Origin: Streptomyces atratus
GTDB taxonomy: Bacteria; Actinomycetota; Actinomycetes; Streptomycetales; Streptomycetaceae
DNA length: 64,000 nt
Assembly: GCF_014648655.1 (NCBI RefSeq)
Contig: NZ_BMRN01000038.1
Location: forward strand, 1 to 64,000
Direction of reading: 5' to 3'
The translations under genes and the position numbers were made by a program. Below, piece after piece: positions 50,847-59,439 of this stretch (position 1 is its first letter; each line of letters starts with the position of its first letter). The notes under the pieces were generated by a model. It saw only the letters and a list, made by a program, of their open reading frames with translations, made no database searches and had not been told where the DNA came from.

Positions 50847-52814
50847 GTGCGTATGCGCATTCTCCCGGCCGCCACCGTACTGGCGGTCCTCTTCAGCTCG
50901 GCAGTACTCACCGCCGCACCCGCTTCCGCCGACACCACCAGGACCATCCCGGTCACGTCCGCGGACGACACGGTCGTCGACGGCATCCACCAGCGGCTGT
51001 ACTTCAGCGACAGGTCCCAGAACAAGATCGTCGTCACCGACTACACCGGCAAGGCCGTCACCACGCTGACCGGCCTGCCCCAGGTCCGGGACCTCGAACT
51101 GAGCCCGGACTCAAGCACGCTGTACGCCGCGGTGTACGGCGCCGACAAGATCGTCGCTTTCGACACCGCGACGCTCACGCAGACCGCCGAGTACCCGACC
51201 GGCGACAAGACCATTCCCTCCCGGCTCGTCCACGCCGACGGCAAGCTGTGGTTCGGATACGGCGACCAGTGGGGCTCCGGGCTCGGCTCGGTCGACCTGA
51301 CCGCCGAGACGCCGACGGTGACGCTGGACCTGGCGGCCGGACACGACTTCGCCAGCCCGCCCAGGCTCTACGCGGACCCGGACAACCCGGGCACGCTGCT
51401 TGCCCTCGACGCAGGCATCAGTTCCGGTCCGATCCTCGTCTACGACATTTCCTCCGGCACCCCGGTGATCCGCGTGTCCGCCGACAAGGGCGGCTTCTAC
51501 AACGACGCGGCGCTCACCCCGGACGGACAGAACGTCGTCGTGGCCGGGCCCGGAAACCGCGCGCTCACCGAGTACCGGCTCTCCGACCTGGAGCAGGTCC
51601 GCACCTTCCCCGTCGCCTCCGAACCGGAAACGGTCAGCATCGCCCCGGACGGCACGGTCGCGGCCACCGTCCTCGACACCGACGACCTCGGCGACACGTA
51701 CGTCTTCAGCAGCGACCCCGGCCGGCCCGCCAGCGTCCGCAACCTGTCGCACAGCTGGATGCCCTGGTTCGGGCACTCGATGAACTGGTCGGCCGACGGC
51801 GGGAAGCTGTTCGTGGTGAGCGAGGGGGGCGACAACGACTCCTCCACGTTCAACGTCGTCGACGAACCCCGCAAGTACGTCGTCACACTGAAGGCCGACG
51901 CCCCGGCCACCGCCACCCGCGGGAAGTCGCTCACCGTCAAGGGCTCGCTCACCTCGGGCCTCGTGCTGCCCGCCGGGACCCCGCTGGCCGTCACCCGCAC
52001 CGACATGGAGTCGCCCAACGGCAAGTCGCTCGGCACCAAGTACCTCGGCGCGGGCGGCACGTTCTCCTTCACGGACACCCCGCCGGCCGGCGCCAAGGTC
52101 ACGTACAAGGTGACGTACGCCGGTGACGCGACGCACACGCCGGCGACTGCCTCGGACACGGTCGACGTCTCCCGCGCCACGCCCACGCTGACGCTGAACA
52201 ACAACGGCAAGCTGTACGACTACGGCAAGGACGTCGCGTTCACCGCGCACCTCGGCGCGACGCACAAGAACCGCACGGTCGAGATCTGGGCCGACCCCTT
52301 CGGCACGGACAAGCCGAAGAAGCTGGTGAAGACCGGCACGGTCAACTCCAGCGGCAACCTGTCGGTCACCCTGGACATGACCCGGGACGCCACGGTCACC
52401 GCCGTGTTCAAGGGCGACGCCCGCTACGCCCCGAAGTCGGTCAAGTCCACGGCGTACGCCCGGGTGAAGGTCTCGACGGCGCTGTCCAAGTACTACCGGA
52501 CCGGCAAGATCGGCTCCACGACGTACTACTACTTCCACAAGAACACCGACGTCATCTCCACGACGACGATGAGCTACTACAAGGGCCGCAAGCAGCGGCT
52601 GGAGCTCGAGGTGTACTACCAGGGCAAGTGGTACGACGGGGCCACCGAGTACTTCAAGCTCGGCACCAACGGGAAGTCGGTCGTCAACCTGGGCCACTCC
52701 GGCAAGTCGGGCGTCCGCGCCCGGGTGCGCTCCTCGTACATCAACGGCACTTCCGGGGACAGCGTGAACTCGACGACGTACGGCGCCTGGAAGTACTTCG
52801 TCTTCACCAGCTGA
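50847..52814 (+). CDS. secreted beta-propeller and Ig-like repeat protein
   Basis: 655 aa. Signal peptide ILPAATVLAVLFSSAVLTAA, cleavage after ASA. Residues about 40-340 are YncE/WD-like propeller blades (RLYFSDRSQNKIVVTDYTGK, LELSPDSSTLYAAVYGADK). Residues about 345-540 hold two bacterial Ig-like/Big domains (YVVTLKADAPATATRGKSLT, VTYKVTYAGDATHTPATAS). The last 110 residues are Tyr/Lys-rich (YYRTGKIGSTTYYYFHKNTD). It is probably a surface or secreted binding protein; related Streptomyces proteins are uncharacterised. GTG 50847 follows GGGGGG. Confidence 0.8.
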   Translation: MRMRILPAATVLAVLFSSAVLTAAPASADTTRTIPVTSADDTVVDGIHQRLYFSDRSQNKIVVTDYTGKAVTTLTGLPQVRDLELSPDSSTLYAAVYGADKIVAFDTATLTQTAEYPTGDKTIPSRLVHADGKLWFGYGDQWGSGLGSVDLTAETPTVTLDLAAGHDFASPPRLYADPDNPGTLLALDAGISSGPILVYDISSGTPVIRVSADKGGFYNDAALTPDGQNVVVAGPGNRALTEYRLSDLEQVRTFPVASEPETVSIAPDGTVAATVLDTDDLGDTYVFSSDPGRPASVRNLSHSWMPWFGHSMNWSADGGKLFVVSEGGDNDSSTFNVVDEPRKYVVTLKADAPATATRGKSLTVKGSLTSGLVLPAGTPLAVTRTDMESPNGKSLGTKYLGAGGTFSFTDTPPAGAKVTYKVTYAGDATHTPATASDTVDVSRATPTLTLNNNGKLYDYGKDVAFTAHLGATHKNRTVEIWADPFGTDKPKKLVKTGTVNSSGNLSVTLDMTRDATVTAVFKGDARYAPKSVKSTAYARVKVSTALSKYYRTGKIGSTTYYYFHKNTDVISTTTMSYYKGRKQRLELEVYYQGKWYDGATEYFKLGTNGKSVVNLGHSGKSGVRARVRSSYINGTSGDSVNSTTYGAWKYFVFTS

Positions 52815-53018
52815 TTCGGCGGCCGAGGTCTTACGAGGCCATGGCGTCGGGGGGCGCGTTCCCAACGGTGAACGGGGACGCGCCCCAGCTGTGCAGCCGA
52901 CGGACGCCCATGACAGACGGGTTCGGGCTTTCTGCCGTCGACGCCTCCCCCATGGGTGGCCACGGGCTATATCCGACTGCCGCGTCGCAGCCACCCCGGG
53001 CATGAGCCGGTGCTGCGG

Positions 53019-53285
53019 CTAAGCGCGCTTGACGTTCGCGACGAAGGACGACCACGCCGCCGTACGGAACACGAGCGCCGGGCCTTCGGTGACCTTGGAG
53101 TCGCGGACGGGGACGATGCCGGGGTGGCCGTCGGCGACTTCGAGGCAGTCGCCGCCGCTGCCGTCGCTGTACGTGGACTTTCGCCAGGTCGCGACCTCCA
53201 GACAGTCCCCACCGCTGCCGCCGCTGTGGGAGGACTTGTGCCAGGTGGCCGTGGACAGGTCGTAGTCAGAACCGCTGATCTTCAT
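53019..53285 (-). CDS. DUF397 protein with an internal duplication
   Basis: 88 aa. DUF397 signature TWHKSSHSGGSGGDCLEVA occurs twice in tandem (residues about 14-32 and 33-51, second copy TWRKSTYSDGSGGDCLEVA), then VPVRDSK and the AWSSFVANVK ending. Single-copy DUF397 proteins are about 60 aa. These small proteins pair with XRE/DUF5753 regulators as possible toxin-antitoxin-like or developmental modules. It overlaps the end of the XRE gene by 20 bases, so translation is coupled. Confidence 0.88.
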   Translation of the reverse strand: MKISGSDYDLSTATWHKSSHSGGSGGDCLEVATWRKSTYSDGSGGDCLEVADGHPGIVPVRDSKVTEGPALVFRTAAWSSFVANVKRA

Positions 53286-54109
53286 GGGCGTAATCCTCCG
53301 CCACCGACTCGATCAGAGCCAGGGACAATTCCGGTGACAATGCGCTGGCCACCACCAGATCGTAGGTCAGCTCGTAGTGCCTGACGGTTGCCGGTTCGTC
53401 GTGCAATGTCCCTGTACTCAGGCCCTGCAGGTAGGCGAGTGGAGGCGCGTCCTCGAAGGACATCAGTTTGAACTGGCCCTCCATGGCCATGTGGGCACCC
53501 GCGCTGAACGGCAGCACCTGCACGATGATCCGGTGTTTGCGGGCCAGCTCCAGGATGTGGCGGAGCGCTTCAGCCATCACCGCCGGGCTGCCGACCTGGC
53601 GACGTAACACCGCCTCGTCCAGAACCGCCCAAACCAAGGGCGTTGTTGGATCGGTCAGGAGCTGAGCTCGTTCACAGTCGTGCCGCGACCAGGTCGTTGA
53701 TGACGTCTTCCACAGCCGTCGGCTGGTACGCCCGGAACACCGCTCGCGCGTATGCCTCCGGCTGCAACAGCCCCGGGATCAGCTGAGGCGCGTACTCCTT
53801 GATCGTCTTTGCCACGGCCTCCGCCTCGGCCGCTTCGGCGAAGTGATCCGGGTACTTCGACTTCTTCAGGGCGGCGCAGTTGCGCACGAAGAACCCGTCC
53901 GCCTTCAGGATCTCGTCCAGTTTCTGGGCCTGATCCACCTGCATCCGTCGTGTGCCGGACTCCAACTGCCCGATGAAAGAGCCGCTGACGAACAGCGGAA
54001 GGCCCAGCTCCTCCTGAGAGAGGCCTTTGCCCTCCCTCCGATGGCGGAGTTCGGCGCCGAGCAGGGCGCGTGGCGAGGAGGAGGGGTCGAGTTCTTTGGG
54101 GCCTGGCAT
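53266..54109 (-). pseudogene. XRE-family HTH regulator with DUF5753 domain, frameshifted
   Basis: The N-terminal frame has an XRE HTH (LRHRREGKGLSQEELGLPLF, SGSFIGQLESGTRR) and the first part of DUF5753 (YAPQLIPGLLQPEAYARAVF) and stops at VAARL. The remaining DUF5753 (ERAQLLTDP then LVWAVLDEAVLRRQVGSP...LSTGTLHDEPATVRHYELTY) is in another frame. One extra base at 53674 explains the shift; removing it gives VAARLERAQLLTDP. The second part contains a TTA codon (53605-53607). It is a recent mutation or a sequence error. AGGGAG precedes the ATG. Confidence 0.85.
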
Positions 54110-54223
54110 GACAACTCCCTGTGACACACGTGCGGTTGTTGGTTCTGCGCCTCTTCCAGGCCAGCGACGTGTTGGCCACGCTGGGTATGCATTGTCATCA
54201 CTCAGCGTGGAAAGGGATGGATC

Positions 54224-54472
54224 ATGACGACGATGGAACGGCGCAGGACGGCAGAGAGCAGAGTGCGGGCGGCGGAGGACGCTGTGGCGCGGCTGAAGGA
54301 GGGGTTCTCCGGGGTCGGGATCACGCTGCCGTCGCTGCGGGTCGACCCTGTGTCGTGTGCGGGGAACGAACCGGCGTCGCCGCTGGTGGACCTCGGGCGG
54401 TGCAATCTCGACACGGCGCTGCGGCTGAGCGCGGTCCTGGAGGCGCAGGGGCTGGCCGGTCATGACGGATGA
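54224..54472 (+). CDS. small conserved protein, unknown
   Basis: 82 aa, starting MTTMERRRTAESRVRAAEDA, with a predicted helical N-terminus and a short LRVDPVSCAGNEPASPLVDL segment. AAAGGGA precedes the ATG. It is divergent from the XRE gene and overlaps the next small gene by 11 bases. Such pairs often accompany XRE/DUF397 loci in Streptomyces. No known domain. Confidence 0.65.
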   Translation: MTTMERRRTAESRVRAAEDAVARLKEGFSGVGITLPSLRVDPVSCAGNEPASPLVDLGRCNLDTALRLSAVLEAQGLAGHDG

Positions 54473-54695
54473 GGGGCTTGAGCCGTGTGTGCCGGAGCCC
54501 GGGTCGTTCGCGGTGGACACGCGCGACGGGCGGGTGGGGCGCGTGATGGGGTGCGTCGGGCCGTATGTGCAGCTGCGGGCGCCGGGTGGTGGGGCCGAGT
54601 GGGACTGCCCGCCGGAGTCGGTGCGCCCGGCACCGCTCGGGGAGGTGCTGCGGGCCCGGGTCAGAGAGGTCAACCGGGAGGGGCGGCTGCCGTGA
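54462..54695 (+). CDS. small conserved protein, unknown
   Basis: 77 aa. VDTRDGRVGRVMGCVGPYVQ, then LRAPGGGAEWDCPPESVRPA resembles the short beta-rich proteins found next to DUF397/XRE genes in Streptomyces. Overlaps the preceding gene, so coupled. A terminator follows 42 bases after the stop. Confidence 0.65.
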   Translation: MTDEGLEPCVPEPGSFAVDTRDGRVGRVMGCVGPYVQLRAPGGGAEWDCPPESVRPAPLGEVLRARVREVNREGRLP

Positions 54696-54736
54696 AGGTG
54701 TCGGGGTGTCGGGTCTGACGCGGCGGAGGACGAGAG

Positions 54737-54769
54737 GAAGGGCGACGCCCTGGACGGGTGCCGCCCTTC
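54737..54769 (+). terminator. terminator after the two small genes
   Basis: GAAGGGCG (54737-54744) pairs with CGCCCTTC (54762-54769), with an inner CCC/GGG pairing. Confidence 0.65.
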
Positions 54770-54799
54770 GATCGGGCCGGCCTGGCCGGTCGACTCGCC

Positions 54800-55252
54800 T
54801 TATGGTGCGGGTACTTCGCGTACGAGCTTTGAAGTCCAGGGGCAGAAGATGAGGCCGGGCAGGAAGGGGCCGCCGGCCTCGTCGAGGTGTTCCTCGACGT
54901 ACGGCAGTGTCGCGTCGCAGACCTCGATGGCGTAGTCGAAGAAGTGGACCGTCTGCGGGTCGTAGTGGTAGCTCCAGCCCGGGTTGTACGAGGCCGGGTA
55001 CTTCTTGAGCCTGCCGACGACGTGAGGCTCGTCGTTCGTGGCGCCGCTCACCAGGTCCCTGGCGTGCTGGATCTCGCGCTCCTTCACCAGCTTCACGATG
55101 AACGTGCTCCGGGTGATGTCGGTCATCTCGAAGTAGGCGGGCGCGACGGCGGCGCGCTGCGCCCCCTCGCTGTGCTGGGTGGCCTGGGCCGGATGGGCCA
55201 CGGTGAAGGCGAGCATCGCGACGGCGGCGAGGCTTCCGACCTTGGTGAACAT
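54800..55252 (-). CDS. secreted BP74-like protein
   Basis: 150 aa from ATG 55252 (157 aa from ATG 55273). Signal peptide KVGSLAAVAMLAFTVAHPAQ, cleavage after AQA. The mature part, YFEMTDITRSTFIVKLVKER then HARDLVSGATND and FFDYAIEVCDATLPYVEEHL, resembles the BP74 N-terminal domain family often annotated 'calmodulin-binding' in Streptomyces. One disulfide is possible. Function in bacteria unknown. Confidence 0.7.
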   Translation of the reverse strand: MFTKVGSLAAVAMLAFTVAHPAQATQHSEGAQRAAVAPAYFEMTDITRSTFIVKLVKEREIQHARDLVSGATNDEPHVVGRLKKYPASYNPGWSYHYDPQTVHFFDYAIEVCDATLPYVEEHLDEAGGPFLPGLIFCPWTSKLVREVPAP

Positions 55253-55378
55253 GTGTCGCACGAGGATCTCCATGGGTGCATGGCGAGCCGTGATGATCAC
55301 GGCTGCTCGTTGCGCAACGTAGTGGAGTAAATGCGGAAAGTGGTGCCCGGCGCTCCGGGCGACCCGCGGGGCGTACGG

Positions 55379-55999
55379 TCAGTTCGGGGCCGGGTCGCGG
55401 CGCCGCACCAGGGGCAGGTACACCTCGTCGACGATCTCGACGAGGACGTCGTCGGGTGCCGTAGGGGCTCCGCGCACGACGAATTCATTGCGCAGCAGGA
55501 CGACGGCCACGGTGGCGACCCGCGGGTGGAGGGCTTCGGGGGAGGCCTCGCCGCGTGCGACCGCGCGCCCCAGGATGGTCAGCCAGGGGGCTGCCGCGGC
55601 GTCGCTGGACTGTTCTTGCAGCTGTGCCAGGAGTTCCGACGTGCCACCGGCTGCGGAAAGCAGTTCGCGCAGGATCGCTCCGAGGGGGGAACTCCAGTGA
55701 CGGTTGGCCCCGCGTAGTAGTTCGAGTACGTCGCTGCGCAGGTCGCCGGTGTCGGGCGGTTGGACTGTCGTGGCCAGTTGCCGGTAGGCGGCGATGCCGA
55801 GCGCGAGGCGGTTGGGCCAGCGGCGGTAGATGGCGTTCTTGTTGGTGCCCGCGCGGGCGGCGACCTTGTCCATGGTCAACCCGGCGAATCCGGACTCGGT
55901 GAGTTCGTCCACCGCTGCGCGCAGGATCGCCTCCTCCAGGACGGCTCCGCGTCGCCGCGTCTGCCCGGCGCTTGGCTGTCTCGTCGGATTCTCCGTCAT
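55379..55999 (-). CDS. TetR/AcrR-family regulator
   Basis: 206 aa. HTH residues about 18-65 (VLEEAILRAAVDELTESGFA, LTMDKVAARAGTNKNAIYRR) and a C-terminal TetR_C domain (VLELLRGANRHWSSPLGAIL). GAGAAGGGG precedes ATG 55999. Divergent from the TIM-barrel gene, with two copies of GGTAC-N5-GTACC between them, so it probably represses both. Ligand unknown. Confidence 0.88.
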   Translation of the reverse strand: MTENPTRQPSAGQTRRRGAVLEEAILRAAVDELTESGFAGLTMDKVAARAGTNKNAIYRRWPNRLALGIAAYRQLATTVQPPDTGDLRSDVLELLRGANRHWSSPLGAILRELLSAAGGTSELLAQLQEQSSDAAAAPWLTILGRAVARGEASPEALHPRVATVAVVLLRNEFVVRGAPTAPDDVLVEIVDEVYLPLVRRRDPAPN

Positions 56000-56016
56000 G
56001 GCCCCTTCTCGTGAGC

Positions 56017-56031
56017 GGTACCGCTCGTACC
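56017..56031. promoter_or_regulatory. operator copy 1, GGTAC-N5-GTACC
   Basis: GGTACCGCTCGTACC; it overlaps a longer perfect dyad GAGCGGTACCGCTC (56013-56026). Located 18 bases before the TetR start. Confidence 0.6.
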
Positions 56032-56070
56032 TTCCCATTGTGGTTGCCATCCCCGAGGGGCGGCAATTAG

Positions 56071-56085
56071 GGTACGGCGAGTACC
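56071..56085. promoter_or_regulatory. operator copy 2, GGTAC-N5-GTACC
   Basis: GGTACGGCGAGTACC, centre 54 bases from copy 1 (about five helical turns), just before the TIM-barrel gene's ribosome binding site. Confidence 0.6.
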
Positions 56086-56117
56086 GTAAATTCTTCCGCC
56101 AGGAGAGGATGCGAAGC

Positions 56118-57152
56118 ATGCGGGCCAGAGGCATCAGCTACGACACCGGCTTCGTCAAGAACGGAGCGGTCTCCCGAAAGCTCTTCGACCCGGAGGTGGT
56201 CGGGCGCGAACTGCGCATCATCCGTGATGACCTGCACTGCAACGCGGTCCGCGTCATGGGCGGTGATCCGGAGCGGGTGGAGCTCGCGGCGGGGTACGCG
56301 GCCGACCTCGGCCTTGAGGTCTGGTTCTCCCCGTACCCGCTCGAACTGACCGCCGACGAAATGCTGTCGCTGTTCGCCGACTGCGCCGAGCGCGCGGAGC
56401 GGCTCAGGCGGCGGGGAGCGGAGGTCGTGTTCGTCGCCGGCGCCGAGCTGAGCCTGATGAACAAGGGATTCCTGCCCGGCGACAGCATCGACGACCGGGT
56501 CGCGCTGCTGAGCCGGCCGGATCGCGTGCGCGAGCACATCGGGCAGGTCAGTGCGCGTGTCAACGACTTCCTCGACAAGGCCGCGGCACTCGTCCGCGAG
56601 CGCTTCGGCGGCAGGGTGACCTACGCGTCCGTACCGCTCGAACGCGTCGACTGGGCCCCCTTCGACATCATGTCCGTGGATCTCTACCGGTCGGCCGAGA
56701 CCGCCGACCGGTTCGCCGAAGGCGTCCATCACCTCGTCGCGCAGGGAAAGCCGGTCGCGATCACGGAGTTCGGCGCGGCCGGCTACCGGGGTGCGGCTGA
56801 CCGGGGAGCCCACGGTCTGGAGATCGTCGAGTACGACAAGGACGCCGGTCCACTCCGGCTGAACGGCGAGTACGCCCGCGACGAGGCCGGTCAGGCCGCG
56901 TATGTGCGGGAACTGCTGGAGGCCTTCGACGCCGGCGGCATCGACAGCACCTTTGTCTTCACCTTTGCGCTGTACGACCATGTGCACCGCCCCGACGGCG
57001 ACCCCCGCGAAGACCTGGACCTGGCCAGCTACGGCATCGTCAAGGTCTTCGAGGACCGCCTCGGAACCACCTACCCCGGCCTGCCATGGGAACCCAAGGC
57101 CGCGTTCACCGCCGTCGCCGACCACTACGGGGAGGGGCGGCTCCCACGCTGA
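56118..57152 (+). CDS. TIM-barrel glycoside-hydrolase-like protein
   Basis: 344 aa, cytoplasmic. The sequence MRARGISYDTGFVKNGA, an NAVRVMGGDPERVE segment, VVFVAGAELSLMNKGF and AITEFGAAGYRG follow a clan A glycoside hydrolase pattern: the E in ITEFG at the end of strand 7 fits the nucleophile and E in AGAELS could be the acid/base. ATG 56118 has AGGAGAGG nine bases upstream. Divergent TetR with duplicated operators suggests induction by its substrate. No exact GH family is recognised. Confidence 0.7.
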   Translation: MRARGISYDTGFVKNGAVSRKLFDPEVVGRELRIIRDDLHCNAVRVMGGDPERVELAAGYAADLGLEVWFSPYPLELTADEMLSLFADCAERAERLRRRGAEVVFVAGAELSLMNKGFLPGDSIDDRVALLSRPDRVREHIGQVSARVNDFLDKAAALVRERFGGRVTYASVPLERVDWAPFDIMSVDLYRSAETADRFAEGVHHLVAQGKPVAITEFGAAGYRGAADRGAHGLEIVEYDKDAGPLRLNGEYARDEAGQAAYVRELLEAFDAGGIDSTFVFTFALYDHVHRPDGDPREDLDLASYGIVKVFEDRLGTTYPGLPWEPKAAFTAVADHYGEGRLPR

Positions 57153-57198
57153 GCGCAGTCAGGAAAATTTCAGGCAGGCCCTGCCAGCGTGCCGTTCC

Positions 57199-58026
57199 AT
57201 GACAACCGACTTGACCGACGCGTATGCGTCCGGCACGCGCTCCCGGGCGCGACAGATGCTGAACAAGGTCCCGGAAGTGACCGTCTACTTCTGGGTGATC
57301 AAGGTGCTGTGCACCACCGTGGGTGAGACCGCGGCCGATCTGCTCAACGACAACCTGGGCATGGGGCTGACCAACACCTCGTACCTGATGAGTGCGCTGC
57401 TGGTCGTCACCCTGGTCTTCCAGTTCCGGGCGCGCAGGTATGTACCCGGCCTGTACTGGCTGTCCGTGGTTCTGATCAGCGTGGTCGGCACGCTGATCAG
57501 CGACAACCTGACCGACAACCTCGGCGTTCCGCTCCAGACCACGACCGTGGTGTTCGCGGTGGCGCTCGCCGTCACGTTCTTCGCCTGGTACGCGAGTGAG
57601 CGGACGCTGTCCATCCACTCGATCCGGACGACGCGCCGCGAGGCGTTCTACTGGCTGGCGATCCTGTTCACATTCGCTCTGGGCACGTCCGCGGGCGACC
57701 TCACGGCGGAGAAGCTGGACCTGGGGTACTGGCTCTCCGCGGTCGTGTTCGCCGCGCTGATCGCGGCGGTGGCCCTCGCACACCGCACGCTGGACTTCAA
57801 CGCGGTGTGGTCGTTCTGGATCGCGTACGTCCTGACCAGGCCGCTCGGCGCCTCGCTGGGCGACTACCTGTCGCAGCCCACCGCGGACGGCGGGCTGGGA
57901 CTGGGCACGGTCGGCACCAGCGTCCTGTTCCTCGTCGTCATCCTCGCTCTGGTCGTCTTCCTGACCCGGACGCGGCGCGATGTGGCGCAGGGCGGCTCTG
58001 CCGAGGTCAGCCCGCAGGAAAGGTGA
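57199..58026 (+). CDS. COG4705 multi-pass membrane protein
   Basis: 275 aa with about eight hydrophobic segments (YFWVIKVLCTTVGETAADLL, GLYWLSVVLISVVGTLISDN, FYWLAILFTFALGTSAGDLT, FWIAYVLTRPLGASLGDYLS). The repeated GE/GD-x3-D motifs inside helices (TVGETAADLL, GTLISDNLTD, GTSAGDLTAE, GASLGDYLSQ) suggest fourfold internal repeats with buried acidic residues, typical of COG4705 'membrane-anchored' proteins, some linked to manganese. Its last 20 bases overlap the tail of the convergent kinase gene. Likely controlled by that two-component system. Confidence 0.8.
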   Translation: MTTDLTDAYASGTRSRARQMLNKVPEVTVYFWVIKVLCTTVGETAADLLNDNLGMGLTNTSYLMSALLVVTLVFQFRARRYVPGLYWLSVVLISVVGTLISDNLTDNLGVPLQTTTVVFAVALAVTFFAWYASERTLSIHSIRTTRREAFYWLAILFTFALGTSAGDLTAEKLDLGYWLSAVVFAALIAAVALAHRTLDFNAVWSFWIAYVLTRPLGASLGDYLSQPTADGGLGLGTVGTSVLFLVVILALVVFLTRTRRDVAQGGSAEVSPQER

Positions 58027-59386
58027 CGACGAAGCGCGCGCCGGGCGCCGCGGTGTCCAGCGCGATGTCGCCGCCCGCTGCCCTGGCGAGCCGGCGGGCC
58101 AGGGCCAGACCGAGTCCCGCGCCGTCGTGTCCGTCCTCGGGGCGGGCGCGACGGCCGGGTTCGAAGAGGGAGGCGACGAAGTCCTCCGGCACGCCGGGTC
58201 CGTCGTCGGACACGTACACCGTGACCTCGCCCGCTCTCGCCTCGCAGGTGAGAGTGACCGAGTGGGCCGCATAGCGGCGGGCGTTGTCCAGGAGCGGCGT
58301 CAGGATGCGCTCGGCGACGTCCTCCGAGACGCCGATGCTCACCTCGGGTGCGCTGCCGGGGGTGCTGCTGCCCGCCGCGACGGTCACCGGCGGGGCGTCT
58401 GGGAACAGGGCCGCGTTGCGTTCCGCCAGGCGGTGCGCGATGTCGGAGAAGCGGGAGCGGCCGGGGGTCTGCGCACTGCGGGTACGGACCTCGGAGAGCA
58501 GCGAGTCGCAGATCTGCTGCATGGTCGCGGCGGCGCCCGCGATGGCCTCCAGGGAGGTTTCCTGCTGCTCCGCGCTGCGCGGGCGCCCGGTCAGCCACTC
58601 GGTTTCGGCGGCGATGCGGGCGAGCGGTGTGCGCAGTTCGTGGGAGAGCTCGGCGGCCTGCTGCTGCTCGTGACGCAGGACGGCGGCCAGCCGGTCCAGC
58701 AGCGCGTCCAGGCTGGTGGCGAACGCGGCGAGCTCGGCGGGTCTGCCCTGCGCACCGAACCGTTCGGGAGCGCCCGCCGCGCTCCACCGCGTGGCCTGCT
58801 CGCTCATCGCGGCGACCGGGCGCAGGGCCCGTCGTACGACGAGGCGGGTCAGGAGATAGATGGTGGCCAGCAGAAACACCGCCAGCGCGATCGAACCGAT
58901 CAGAGCGGTGTCCGCCGTGCTGCGGTACGGGTCGAGGCTGACGGAGCTGACGACGGTGCCGGCCTGCGTGGGTGTGTGGCCCTGCCGGGCGGGTGCGTCG
59001 ACGGGGAAGGCGTACAGCCGCCACGACCCGGGGCCCTCGGCGTCGGCGAACGTCTCGCGCCGGCCGGCGAGGCGGGCCGCCTGCGCCTCCAGGCCGGCGG
59101 GTGCGGTGGGGGGCTTCTCGACCACCGTGCCGCCCTGGAAGATCCAGACCCCGGCGTCCAGGGCCCGGTCCTCGGTCGGCGCCCGTACGACCAGCCGGCC
59201 GTCCGGTCGTACGTCCACCGTCGCCGCCACGGCCTCGGCGCGGGTGCGCATGACGTCGTCGGCCTGTCCATGGAGCCGTTTGTCGAGGGCGATGTTGAAG
59301 ACGGTGGTCAGGACGCCGATCCACAGCGCGCTGGTGGCGAGGGCCATCAGGGCGAGGCGGCCGCGGAGGGTCAGGGGGCGTTTCAT
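58007..59386 (-). CDS. sensor histidine kinase (OmpR-type partner)
   Basis: 459 aa. Two membrane helices (LALMALATSALWIGVLTTVF near residue 12 and LIGSIALAVFLLATIYLLTR near 165) flank an extracellular sensor domain. HAMP-like linker, then H-box ELSHELRTPLARIAAETEWL (phospho-His), N-box LDNARRYA, and G boxes DDGPGVP and GAGLGLALARRLAR. It responds to an unknown envelope signal and phosphorylates the regulator 53 bases upstream. Its gene ends inside the COG4705 gene on the other strand. Confidence 0.92.
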   Translation of the reverse strand: MKRPLTLRGRLALMALATSALWIGVLTTVFNIALDKRLHGQADDVMRTRAEAVAATVDVRPDGRLVVRAPTEDRALDAGVWIFQGGTVVEKPPTAPAGLEAQAARLAGRRETFADAEGPGSWRLYAFPVDAPARQGHTPTQAGTVVSSVSLDPYRSTADTALIGSIALAVFLLATIYLLTRLVVRRALRPVAAMSEQATRWSAAGAPERFGAQGRPAELAAFATSLDALLDRLAAVLRHEQQQAAELSHELRTPLARIAAETEWLTGRPRSAEQQETSLEAIAGAAATMQQICDSLLSEVRTRSAQTPGRSRFSDIAHRLAERNAALFPDAPPVTVAAGSSTPGSAPEVSIGVSEDVAERILTPLLDNARRYAAHSVTLTCEARAGEVTVYVSDDGPGVPEDFVASLFEPGRRARPEDGHDGAGLGLALARRLARAAGGDIALDTAAPGARFVVTFPAG

Positions 59387-59439
59387 CGGTTCATCGGGGC
59401 CTCTGGTCGGACGCGGCGGATGTGTTGCCGTTCTGGTTC

